Origin: Rhodococcus sp. IITR03
Lineage (GTDB): Bacteria; Actinomycetota; Actinomycetes; Mycobacteriales; Mycobacteriaceae
Assembly: GCA_001017865.1 (NCBI GenBank)
Contig: LATQ01000185.1
Coordinates: 1 to 23,812 of the forward strand
Length of the DNA: 23,812 nucleotides
Direction of reading: 5' to 3'
Under the pieces are notes generated by a model that saw only the letters and a program-made list of their open reading frames with translations, had not been told where the DNA came from and ran no database searches. The translations under genes and the position numbers were made by a program. Shown here one piece after another: positions 7,860 to 16,624 of the stretch; the stretch's first letter is position 1, and each line of letters opens with the position of its first letter.

Positions 7860-9319
7860 ATGCCCACTATCTCGGGATTCGACAATCTGATCCTCAACAC
7901 CGATACCTACAAGCATTGCCACCACACTCTCTATCCTCAGGGAACCGAGTACGTCTCCAGCTACGTCGAATCGCGTGGTGGCATCTTCCCGGCGACGATG
8001 TTCGTCGGACTGCAGGCCTACATCCAGGAGCGCTTGCTCCGGCCGATCACCCTCGCCGACATCGATGAGGCCGAAGCGGTGACCAGGGCGCAGGGGATGC
8101 CCTTCTGCAGGGAGAACTGGATGGGCATCCTCAACGACCACGGCGGATTCCTTCCTGTAGAGATCGAGGCAGTCCCCGAGGGGACTGTGCTGCCCACCGC
8201 AATGTCCTTGTGCAGGTTATCAACACCGATCCGAAGTACCACTGGGTGACCAGCTTCTTCGAGACCGCGTTGCTGCGAGCGGTGTGGTACCCGACCACGA
8301 TCGGAACGGTCAGTTGGATGTGCAAGCAGATCATCAAGGAAGCGTTCGCTCGCACCTCGGACAATCCGGATCTGCTGCGCTTCCAGCTGCACGATTACGG
8401 CGCTCGCGGCGTGAGCTCCCAGGAATCTGCTGCATTGGGTGGTCTGGCACACCTGGTCAACTTCAACCAGAGTGACACGGTGCCGGGCATCCTGGCTGCG
8501 ATGAAATACTACAACGCGGTGTGTCCGGCGAACTCGGGCCCGAACAGCGAGCATGCAGGTTTCACGGCATGGGGTCGGGATCAGGAAGTCGACGCTCTTC
8601 GCAACATGATGAACACCTACCGCGATGCCGGTGTGGTGCTGTTGCTGACCGACTCGTACGACCATGAGAACGCTGTGAAGAACATCCTCGGCAAAGAACT
8701 GAAGGCCGAGATCGAGAACTTCCCGGGCGTGGTCTGTGCTCGTCCGGACTCGGGCGACCCTGTGCAGGTGACCGCGGATACCGCTGAGTGGCTCATGGAT
8801 GCCTTCGGCTATGAGGTCAACTCCAAGGGATTCAAGGTTCTGCCCCGGTATCTGCGGGTCGTCCAGGGCGACGGCATCACGCTCGATACCCTGTCGGAGA
8901 TCTACATGGAACTCGAACGCCGGGGCATGGCGGCAGAGAACGCGATTTTCGGTATGGGCGGCGGTCTGCTCCAGCACTTCAACCGAGACACGTTGAACTT
9001 CGGGCAGAAGTGCAACGCTGTGCGAGTAAACGGTGAATGGCGCGATGTGGCCAAGCAGCCGACCGGGGCGAGCTTCAAGGTGTCCAAGGCCGGCCGTCTC
9101 GCCCTCGTCAAGCGGGATGGTGAGTACCGCACGGTGCGACGCGACTCGGTTTCTCCCGAGGAGAACCTCCTTCAGCCGGTGTACCGCAACGGCAAGCTCC
9201 TGAAGAAGTGGGATTTCTCCGAGCTGATCGAGCGGAGCGAGGCGGAGGTCCCCGAGGAGTACTACTACCCCGTCATCGAACAGATGCGTGCGCAGGACAG
9301 CGCCGCGGTGCCTGCCTGA
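7860..9319 (+). CDS. nadV: Nicotinamide phosphoribosyltransferase (frame broken once)
   Basis: The family joins nicotinamide to PRPP to give NMN. From ATG 7860 (GAAGGG upstream) it begins near NLILNTDTYKHCHHTLYP, equivalent to the human NAMPT N terminus with its base-stacking Tyr. The key residues follow: LHDYGARGVSSQE with the Asp that selects the amide over the acid, SEHAGFTAWGRD with the His that is phosphorylated by ATP, TDSYD, CARPDSGDP with the PRPP-binding Arg and Asp, VVQGDG and GMGGGLLQ. The frame breaks near 8212; one G (TTGTGC to TTGGTGC) restores SLVQVINTDP and 486 residues, close to human NAMPT (491). It leads the plus arm, 38 bases after an operator. Its substrate may be nicotinamide or a related N-heterocycle, since the gene travels with ring-cleavage enzymes. 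Confidence 0.93.
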
Positions 9320-9353
9320 CCACAACAACTGTTGAACAGATAACTAGGGATCC

Positions 9354-10828
9354 ATGATGACAAAGTTGCCGAGTGTGCCACTTGCCAATACAGATTGCTT
9401 GTACATCGACGGGAAGTGGGTTCCCCCGCACTCGTCTGCTCTGATCGATGTAGTCGACTCGACAAGCGAATTGGTCTACTACTCGGTGCCGGACGCCGAT
9501 GTCGACGATATCGATCGCGCGATTACAGCGGCCCGGCAGGCATTCGACGAGGGACCCTGGCCGCGGTTGTCGCACGCCGAGCGGGCTCAGGTGCTGCTCG
9601 ATATCGCTGATGCCGTCGAAGCGCGGATCGATGACATCGTGGAGATCTGGCCGCGAGAGACCGGGATTCTGGCATCGTCGGTCCCCGGTGTCATGCGCGA
9701 GGTAATCGACGCGTACCGGTACTACGCAGGTCTGGCGAAGAGCTTCCCGTTCCAGGAAGAAGTCACACCCACCAACGGCGCACGCTTCGGCATGATCGTG
9801 AAAGAGCCTGTAGCGTCGTGGGAGCGATCATTCCATGGAACGCGCCGATGGGACTGATCGCGTTCAAGGTGGCGCCGGCACTGCTGGCGGGATGCACCGT
9901 CGTCATCAAGTCGTCCCCGGAAGCTCCGGGGGCTGGATACATCATGGCGGAAATTGCTGATCAGCTCGGCATTCCGGCGGGTGTCCTGAACGTGGTGACC
10001 GCTGATCGTGCTGCCTCCGAGCGGTTGGTCTCCGACCCTCGGGTCGACAAGATCTCGTTCACCGGATCAACGGAAGTCGGCAAACGAATCGGGAGCATCC
10101 TCGGTGGTCGAATTGCACGGTCTTCGCTGGAGCTCGGCGGCAAGTCTCCTGCCATTGTCCTGGACGACTTCGACATTGCCGAGGCGGCACACACCATCGC
10201 TTCTGCGGAGTGCTTCCTCTCGGGTCAGATCTGCGCATCGCTCACCAGGATCATCGTTTCGGAGGAACGTCACGATGAGATGGTCAAGGCGTTGGCAGAC
10301 GAATTCGACCGGGTGGTAATCGGCGACCCGTACGATCCTCAGGTCACGCTGGGACCTTTGGCCAGCGATCGGCAGCGGGACCGTGTCGAGAACTATATCC
10401 AGATCGGGATCAGGGAAGGGGCGACACTGGCTTACGGCGGCGGACGCCCGTCCCACCTCGATCGCGGCTGGTTCGTCGAGCCCACCGTCTTCGGAAATGT
10501 GTCGGAGACGTCGCGGATCGCTCAGGAAGAGATATTCGGTCCGGTGCTGGCCGTGACCCCGGCCCGGGATCTCACGGACGCCGTTCGGATTGCGAACGCA
10601 ACGGAGTTCGGTCTGAATGCTGCAGTGTTCACCCATGACTCGAAGAAGGTTTTCGACATTGCCCGTAGGCTTCACTCCGGCACCGTGGGGCAGAACGGCA
10701 ATCGTGTGGACTTCGGTATCGGGTTCGGAGGATTCAAGAGATCCGGTATCGGACGCGAAGGCGGGGTAGCAGGACTGCAGGCGTACCTGGAGAACAAGAC
10801 TGTTGTCCTGGACGCACCTCCCGAGTAG
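9354..10828 (+). CDS. Aldehyde dehydrogenase (NAD(P)-dependent; frame broken once)
   Basis: Family members oxidise aldehydes to acids with NAD(P). The classical ALDH order is visible: YIDGKWVPP, AARQAFDEGPWPRLSHAERA, the oxyanion Asn in IIPWNAPMG, cofactor-binding KSSPEAPGAG and FTGSTEVGK, the general base Glu in LELGGKSP, the catalytic Cys in SGQICAS, EEIFGPVLAV and the C-terminal GGFKRSGIGRE. The frame breaks near 9812; one base restores KEPVAVVGAIIPWN and 491 residues, normal for the family. The start may be ATG 9354 or 9357, after TAGGGA. It follows NAMPT by 34 bases. In the proposed pathway it would oxidise the semialdehyde made by ring opening, as the aldehyde dehydrogenases of pyridine and trigonelline breakdown do. 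Confidence 0.92.
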
Positions 10829-10897
10829 ACCCGTGCCCGGAGCGGTGCAGAGACCACGGCCGGGTCAGACGACCGAAGCCGACCGTAAGAGGATCAT

Positions 10898-12151
10898 GTG
10901 ACTGAGATTGCCATAGAACACGGCTTGGTGTGGGTAGCCCGGACGAATCCTATTCGGAGGGACTGCTCTACATCGAAGACGGCAGGGTCAGCTATGCGGG
11001 CGAATACAAGGCAGAGGTGGTCCGGCCCGGCGTCGCGCGGCTCGATGCATCGGGATGTGTCGTTCTGCCGGGTCTGGTGGATTGTCATGTGCACCTGACA
11101 ACGAACTCGGATCACGAGCGGATCCTTCCCAGCGATGTGTTCCGGGGTCAAAAAAGCGGTCCGGAAAAGCTGCTTCATGGCTATCGCAACTCGCTCCGTG
11201 CCCTACGATCAGGGTTCACCACGCTCCGATGCATGGGGCATCGGGGAGTGGGCGAAGTCGAACTGCGTGACATGGTCGCCGACGACCTGATCGTCGCTCC
11301 GAACCTTCTGGTCGCGCCGTGGTGGATAACCATGACGAACGGCCACGGTGACCTGTTCTACCCTCCTTACACGCCACGCCGCGAATGGGATACCGCAGAC
11401 GGTGTCGATGCCTGCCGGCAAATGGTCCGGTTGCAGGCCCGAAGCGGTGCGGACTTCATCAAGGTCATGGCCAGCGGTGGTATGTCGAAAGGAGAGAAAC
11501 CGCACTGGCCCAATTACAGTGTCGAGGAACTCACGGCGATCGTCGAAGAGGCGCACGACATGGATCTGCGCGTCGCCGCGCATGCCCTGTCGTTGGAAGG
11601 GATTCGACGCAGTATCGAAGCCGGCGTGGACAGCATCGAGCACGGCTCGTTCCTCGACGAAGAATGCGCTTCGGAAATGGCGCAAAAGGGAATATTCTTG
11701 GTCCCGACCCTCGCGTTCAACGACTGGTGCCAACGCGAAGGGACGGCCCGAGGCCTGACCGAAGCCGGAGTCGAAAGCCTGCGCGAGGCGCACGATCGCT
11801 CTGGAATCGTTCGATATCGCCCGTTCGGCTGGAGTCAAGATCGCGATGGGAACGGACTCATCCGGGTCCCTGTGCCCGTTCGGTGCCCATTACCGAGAAC
11901 TCGAACTGTATGTCGAACACGGGATGTCGGTGAATGAAGCGTTGGCGTCAGCCACCGTCGTGGCTTCGGAACTTCTCGACCGCCCGGACATCGGCTCGCT
12001 GCGACCCGGCTCGATCGGAGATGCGCTGGTGGTCGATGGGACCATCCTTTCGGACATAACTCGCCTGCGACAGGGAATCAAAGCGGTCGTCCGATCGGGC
12101 CGTGACGTCACCAGCTATCTGGAGGAATCGGCCGCGTTGCTCTCGCTCTGA
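10898..12151 (+). CDS. Metal-dependent amidohydrolase, imidazolonepropionase/prolidase-like (frame broken twice)
   Basis: The start is GTG 10898 (MTEIAIEHGLVW). This amidohydrolase-superfamily member has the usual metal ligands: HxH in LPGLVDCHVHLTT, the bridging Lys in ADFIKVMASGG, His in RVAAHALS, His in SIEHGSF and the catalytic Asp in IAMGTDSSGS. A small composite beta domain surrounds the barrel (GLLYIEDGRVSYAGE at the start, RPGSIGDALVVDG at the end). This subgroup includes HutI-related imidazolonepropionases and dipeptidases of the Sgx9260 type. The frame changes near 10930 and near 11805; the first needs one base, the second two added or one removed, giving about 418 residues. It likely hydrolyses an amide or formamide made from the opened ring, or a cyclic amide. 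It follows the aldehyde dehydrogenase by 69 bases. Confidence 0.88.
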
Positions 12152-12276
12152 GAGTCGTCTCCGTCGGGAAGCAGATATCGGTACCGGAAATCTGAAAACC
12201 GGGGCCGAACATCAACGACTCCGGCCTCGGCCGATAGTAGTTGCACGAATTGAATTGACGAGAAAGCGAGAAGGAA

Positions 12277-12474
12277 ATGCCGTACATCGAAGCAAGCTTC
12301 TTCGAAGAAAGGTTCTCCGAGACGAAGTTCTCCGGCGAGATGGTGGCAGCGCTGACCGAAGCGGTGTCCTCGATCCTGGGAGAAGAGATCGGATCGGAAA
12401 CAACGGTCGTGCTGCATGGTGTACCGCGTGAGCGGTGGGGACATGGAGGCCGGACCATGGAAAAGAGCAGCTGA
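12277..12474 (+). CDS. 4-oxalocrotonate tautomerase family protein
   Basis: This is a 65-residue protein that becomes PYIEASFFEERFSE after removal of Met, exposing the catalytic N-terminal Pro of the 4-OT family. It continues FSGEMVAALTEAVSSILGEE, the usual long helix, then TTVVLHGVPRERWGHGG, the second strand and the C-terminal turn of this fold. Size and layout match the roughly 62-residue subunits that assemble as hexamers. A GAGAAGG site precedes the ATG. Such enzymes move double bonds between enol and keto forms or remove halogen or carboxyl groups from unsaturated acids. It is the last gene of the plus arm, so it probably isomerises an unsaturated product of ring opening. Confidence 0.78.
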   Translation: MPYIEASFFEERFSETKFSGEMVAALTEAVSSILGEEIGSETTVVLHGVPRERWGHGGRTMEKSS

Positions 12475-12553
12475 GCAGACCCCGCCGGCAAAGGTGCGCA
12501 TTCGGCAACTCACCGGTACCACCGTGGTTCGGCGAACCACCTCTGCCGCTCCG

Positions 12554-12602
12554 ATACATGCTGGCGTCGCGCAGCTTTCGGCTGCGCGCCGCCAGCATAT
12601 AT
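12554..12602. terminator. Long hairpin at the end of the plus-arm operon
   Basis: Two 22-base arms with two mismatches surround the loop TTTCG (12576-12580). The inner stem pairs CGCGCAGC with GCTGCGCG and the outer part pairs ATGCTGGCG with CGCCAGCAT. The right side runs into ATATATTA. It lies 80 bases after the tautomerase stop inside a 349-bp gap before the FdhF gene, so termination of the catabolic operon is the simplest role. Apart from this hairpin and the adjoining repeat I see nothing firm in that gap. Confidence 0.6.
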
Positions 12603-12620
12603 TACTGGATGATCAGTAAT
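12601..12620. promoter_or_regulatory. Inverted repeat upstream of the FdhF operon
   Basis: ATTACTG-GATGAT-CAGTAAT is a perfect 7-bp inverted repeat with a six-base spacer, directly beside the preceding hairpin and about 200 bases before the FdhF start. Its size suits a dimeric regulator, for example of the GntR type, but no regulator in the window clearly matches it. Confidence 0.35.
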
Positions 12621-12823
12621 CCGGATTCTGTACATCACCTCCGAATCGTGGAGACGCCGCCACGCTCGATAGGTTCGGATGCAGTCAGGAAACAACCAAC
12701 GGAACCTCCGAGAGGGCACGGTTATCAACTGCCGCGACAGGGGGTCTCGTCTTCTCGGCGTCGAAACCGACTTTCTCTCGGTGGGGTGTGCTCGCCGACC
12801 GATCGATGGGTACGACACAGCGT

Positions 12824-15181
12824 ATGACCGATATCAGCGATCCGCTCGTTCACGACGAGAACGACATCGAAGTCAGCGAGCGCAAATCCTATGCCGCCGG
12901 GGTACCGGCGGTGTTGGTCTCGCTGCGGCACGGATTCGAGCAGATGGGTCCGGTGCGCACCGCCCGTACCTTGACGAAGCTGAACCAACAGCATGGCTTC
13001 GACTGCCCGGGCTGCGCGTGGCCGGAAACACCAGGTCACCGGAAACGTGCCGAATTCTGCGAGAACGGCGCCAAGCTGTCGCCGAGGAAGCCACCACTCG
13101 CACCGTCGACCCCGGTTTCTTCGCCCGCCATTCTGTACCGGAACTGCTCGCACGCACCGACTACTGGCTCGGTCGCCAGGGCCGGCTGACGCACCCGATG
13201 ATCATCCGGCCTGGCAGCCTCCACTACGAGCCGATCGACTGGGACGATGCCTACGCGGTGATCGCCGAGCATCTGCGGGCGCTGCCGGACCCGAATGAGG
13301 CGATCTTCTACACCTCGGGGCGGACCTCCAACGAGGCCGCGTTCTTGTACCAGTTGATGATTCGGTCGTTCGGCACCAACAACATGCCGGACTGCTCGAA
13401 CATGTGCCACGAGTCTTCCGGTACGGCCCTGTCGGAGACCATCGGCATCGGCAAGGGTTCGGTGTCGGTGACCGACCTCGAACACGCCGACCTGATCCTC
13501 ATCGCAGGCCAGAACCCCGGGACCAACCATCCCCGCATGCTGTCGGTACTCGAGAAAGCCAAGGCCCGCGGCGCGAAAGTCATCGCGATCAACCCGCTGC
13601 CCGAAGCCGGGTTGTTGCGTTTCAAAGATCCTCAGAAGGCGCGTGGCGTGCTCGGCGAGGGAGTGGCGATCGCCGACGAGTTCTTGCAGATCCGCCTCGG
13701 CGGTGACCAGGCCCTGTTCCAAGGTCTGGCGAAACTGCTGCTCGCCGCCGAGGACCGTGCTCCCGGCACGGTCCTCGACCGCGACTTCCTCGACCGGCAT
13801 TGTGCCGGTTTCGAGCAGTGGGCCACCCATATCCGCGCCGTGGATCTGGACACCGTGTCGACTGCGACGGGTCTGAGCCGATCTCAGCTCGAGGACACTG
13901 CAGCAGCGTTGGTCGCCTCGAGAGCGACGATCATCTGCTGGGCGATGGGGTTGACCCAGCATCCCCACGCCGTGGCCACCATCGAAGACGCGGTAGCGCT
14001 GCTGCTGATGCGCGGGATGATCGGCACGCGTGGGGCGGGGGTGTGCCCGGTGCGGGGACACTCCAACGTTCAAGGTGATCGCACCATGGCATATGGGAGA
14101 AAGCCCCCGAGTCGTTCCTGCAGGCCCTCGATACCGAGTTCGGGATTCGCTGTCCCCGCCAGCACGGTTACGACGCGGTCGACGCGATCCGCGCCATGCG
14201 CGACGGCAAGGCGTCGGTGTTCATGGCCATGGGCGGTAACTTCCTGTCTGCCACCCCCGACACCGAGGTGACCGCCGCCGCACTGCGCAGTTGCGCGCTG
14301 ACGGTGCAGGTCTCCACCAAACTCAATCGCAGTCATCTCGCGCACGGAGCGACCGGGATCATCCTGCCCACCCTGGGGCGGACCGACAAGGACATCCGCG
14401 GCGGACGCAAACAGATGGTGTCGGTGGAGGATTCGATGTCGGTGGTGCACCTGTCGCGTGGAGGCTCACACCCGCCAGTTCGCATCTGCGTAGTGAGGTC
14501 GCCATCGTGTGCGAGCTCGCCCAGCACCTGTTCGGTTCCGGCCATCGGGTGCCGTGGGCGCGGTTCGCCGACGACTACGACTGCATTCGCGATGCGATTT
14601 CGCGGGTGATCCCCGGATTCGAGGACTTCAACACCCGGGTACGGCGGCCGGACGGGTTCGTCCTGCCCCACCCGCCGCGGGACGAACGCCGCTTCACCAC
14701 CGACACCGGCAAGGCGACCTTCGTCGTCAACGACCTGCACTGGCTTCCTGTCCCCGAGGGTCGGCTGATCCTGCAGACGTTGCGCAGCCACGATCAGTAC
14801 AACACCACCGTCTACGGCCTCGACGACCGTTATCGCGGCATCAAGGCGGGCCGGCGGGTCCTGTTCATCCATCCCGACGACATCGAAGCGTCCGGATACG
14901 CTCCCGGCGACCGGGTGGATCTGGTGTCGGAGTGGACCCGTCCCGACGGCACCGTCGAGGAGCGCCGGGCCGAGGACTTCAGGCTCGTGCCCTATTCGAC
15001 CCCGATGGGCAATGTTGCGGCCTACTATCCCGAAACGAACCCGCTCGTGCCTCTCGACCATGTGGCACTCAAGTCCAACACTCCTGCTTCGAAGGCGGTC
15101 ACCGTCCGCCTTGTGCCTCGTCGGGCGCCTGGGAAGCGGCCGGACGGGCCGGGTATCGAGCTCGATCCGAAGTCTGCGTAG
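12824..15181 (+). CDS. FdhF/YdeP family molybdopterin oxidoreductase (frame broken three times)
   Basis: This is a large cytoplasmic molybdopterin-guanine-dinucleotide enzyme, formate dehydrogenase H-like. It starts at ATG 12824 (ATG 12806 is possible). Family marks in order are [11 protein letters not shown] and [45 protein letters not shown], the [11 protein letters not shown] stretch near the metal, and [16 protein letters not shown]. Later come [30 protein letters not shown], and the C-terminal cofactor domain with [20 protein letters not shown] and [16 protein letters not shown]. Frame breaks near 13075, 14093 and 14470 are each fixed by one G, giving 786 residues, near the usual 760. 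FdhD follows, as expected for an enzyme needing a sulfurated cofactor. The true substrate of the YdeP branch is poorly known, so formate should not be assumed. Confidence 0.93.
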
Positions 15182-15191
15182 GAGAATCTCG

Positions 15192-15350
15192 ATGCCTGTT
15201 CTGTTCGCTCATGTGTTCATTGCTGTCGTCCAGCTGCTGCTGCGTTGTGTGGGCATGTCCTCGGCGTTATCTGCGCCCCGGTCGGAACAGCGTGTGCTCG
15301 CCGGCCGGTGCGACAGTTTCGACGATGGGTTCGAATCATGGGGCGAGTGA
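15192..15350 (+). CDS. Possible small membrane peptide between FdhF and FdhD
   Basis: A 52-residue frame starts 11 bases after the FdhF stop behind a very good AGGAG site with a seven-base spacer. Its first 20 residues are hydrophobic ([15 protein letters not shown]) and could span a membrane. It overlaps the start of fdhD in another frame. The strong ribosome binding site is the main reason to list it; the rest of the sequence is unremarkable and I do not recognise it. It might merely couple translation into fdhD, whose own start lacks a clear site. Confidence 0.25.
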   Translation: MPVLFAHVFIAVVQLLLRCVGMSSALSAPRSEQRVLAGRCDSFDDGFESWGE

Positions 15351-16202
15351 CCACCCGTGCCCGCATCACCCGACTGCAGGGAACGCAGCGGTGGTGCGTC
15401 CGGACACGGTCGTTGTCGAAGAACCACTCGAACTGCGCGTCGATGGCACTGCACTGGCGGTGACGATGCGCACTCCCGGTTCCGACATCGAACTTGCCCA
15501 GGGGTTCTTGCTCACTGAAGGGATCGTCACCGGCCGCGACGATATTGCTGCAATCCGTTACTGCAACAGCACGGGCGACGACGGGCGCAACACCTACAAC
15601 GTCCTCGATATCGATCTCGCACCCGGAGTGGCTCTGCCCGAGACCGGCATCGAACGCAACTTCTACACCACCTCCTCGTGCGGGGTGTGCGGGAAGGCCT
15701 CCTCGATGCGATCCGCCAACGCTCCCGCCACTCACCGGCTCACGACCCGGTCGTGGTCGATCCGGAAGTGCTGGCGGTGATGCCCTCCGCGCTGCGACAG
15801 GCGCAGGAGACCTTCGACCGCACCGGCGGATTGCATGCTGCCGGATTGTTCACCGCTGCAGGGGAACTCCTCGCACTGCGCGAGGATGTCGGACGCCACA
15901 ATGCCGTCGACAAGATCATCGGCTGGGCGGTCGAGCACCGACGATTACCGCTGCGCCATACCGTGCTGCTGGTGAGCGGACGTGCCTCCTTCGAGCTGAC
16001 CCAGAAAGCGGTCATGGCCGGCATTCCTGTTCTGGCGGCCGTTTCCGCGCCGTCGTCGCTGGCCATCGACCTTGCTCATGACGCCGGTTTGACTCTTGTC
16101 GGGTTCCTGCGCGGGGACACCATGAACGTCTATACCGCGCCGAACGGGTTGGTACGGGGAACGCAGGTCTCGACTCTGCGAGCACTTCTACCGGAGCTTT
16201 TG
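15338..16202 (+). CDS. fdhD: Formate dehydrogenase accessory sulfurtransferase FdhD (frame broken)
   Basis: FdhD passes sulfur from a cysteine desulfurase to the molybdenum cofactor of formate dehydrogenase-type enzymes. It starts [13 protein letters not shown] at ATG 15338, then [40 protein letters not shown], the CxxC sulfur-relay motif in [44 protein letters not shown] and [14 protein letters not shown], ending DTMNVYTAP. Breaks near 15385 (one G) and 15697 (one C) are simple losses. The frame then runs without a stop into moaD. A TGA overlapping the moaD ATG (TGATG at 16201-16205) lies in a different frame, so either a further error hides the true end or the two are fused. It should act on the FdhF-like enzyme just upstream. 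Confidence 0.92.
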
Positions 16203-16459
16203 ATGGATAGGACAGTGGCTATCGAGGTGCGCTACTTCGCCGCAGCGGCAGAGACCGCAGGGACGGAGAAGGAAACGGTGGCATTGCCGCCTACCACCGA
16301 CCTCGGGACGTTGAAGACGGTGCTGATCGACCGACACGGCCCCGATATGGCTCGTGTGCTGTCGGTGGCGATGTTCTTGGTCGGGGATGAGCTCACCCGT
16401 GACCCCGCTCGTGCTGTGGTCCTGTAGTCGACGTGCTACCACCGTTCGCCGGCGGCTGA
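16203..16459 (+). CDS. moaD: MoaD/ThiS-like sulfur carrier (frame broken near the end)
   Basis: MoaD is the small subunit of molybdopterin synthase and donates sulfur from its C-terminal thiocarboxylate. From ATG 16203 it reads [20 protein letters not shown], the typical beta-grasp opening, then [14 protein letters not shown] and [11 protein letters not shown]. The raw frame stops at VVL, but one missing G (CTGTAG for CTGGTAG) extends it to [10 protein letters not shown] and a TGA, giving 85 residues with the diagnostic terminal Gly-Gly. Reading the tail this way is strong evidence that the break is an error. It is encoded directly after fdhD and helps make the cofactor for the FdhF-like enzyme. 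The host would still need MoaE and MoeB activities from elsewhere. Confidence 0.8.
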
Positions 16460-16599
16460 AGTGAGACCTCGATGTCGATACGTGTGATTGCTACAACGAC
16501 GACGGACGAGCAGTCCGACACGTAGGTGAGCACATCGAATTCTTCGAGTTCGGCGAGGGTTGATAAGGCCGTGCCCGCGCCGGCCTGCAGCGTCGCCAT
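16393..16599 (-). CDS. Possible small protein between the channel gene and moaD
   Basis: A 68-residue frame starts at ATG 16599, 25 bases after the channel gene stop, with GAGGAG upstream. Codon use over the first 38 codons is like that of real genes here ([19 protein letters not shown]), but the end runs antisense over moaD. I do not recognise it. It may be a short real gene with a damaged 3' end, or chance. Confidence 0.28.
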   Translation of the reverse strand: MATLQAGAGTALSTLAELEEFDVLTYVSDCSSVVVVAITRIDIEVSLQPPANGGSTSTTGPQHERGHG

Positions 16600-16624
16600 C
16601 GGAGAGGACTCCTCGGATGAATAT

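Noticed and set aside
1275..9319. Prs plus NAMPT as an anti-phage or phage NAD-restoring system
   Set aside because: There are no phage genes, NAD-depleting effectors or defence proteins nearby, and the genes share operators with catabolic enzymes.
8018..9328. A long open frame (436 codons) on the minus strand opposite NAMPT
   Set aside because: It is the antisense of a fully recognisable NAMPT sequence, has no family resemblance, and arises from high-GC codon bias.
12621..12823. A molybdenum-cofactor riboswitch in the leader of the FdhF gene
   Set aside because: The leader contains some short paired segments, but I could not fit the known cofactor-binding architecture with any confidence.
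14090..14100. Programmed ribosomal frameshifting in the FdhF gene and others
   Set aside because: The breaks occur in almost every long gene in the same simple way, lack slippery sites with downstream structures, and are better explained as lost bases.
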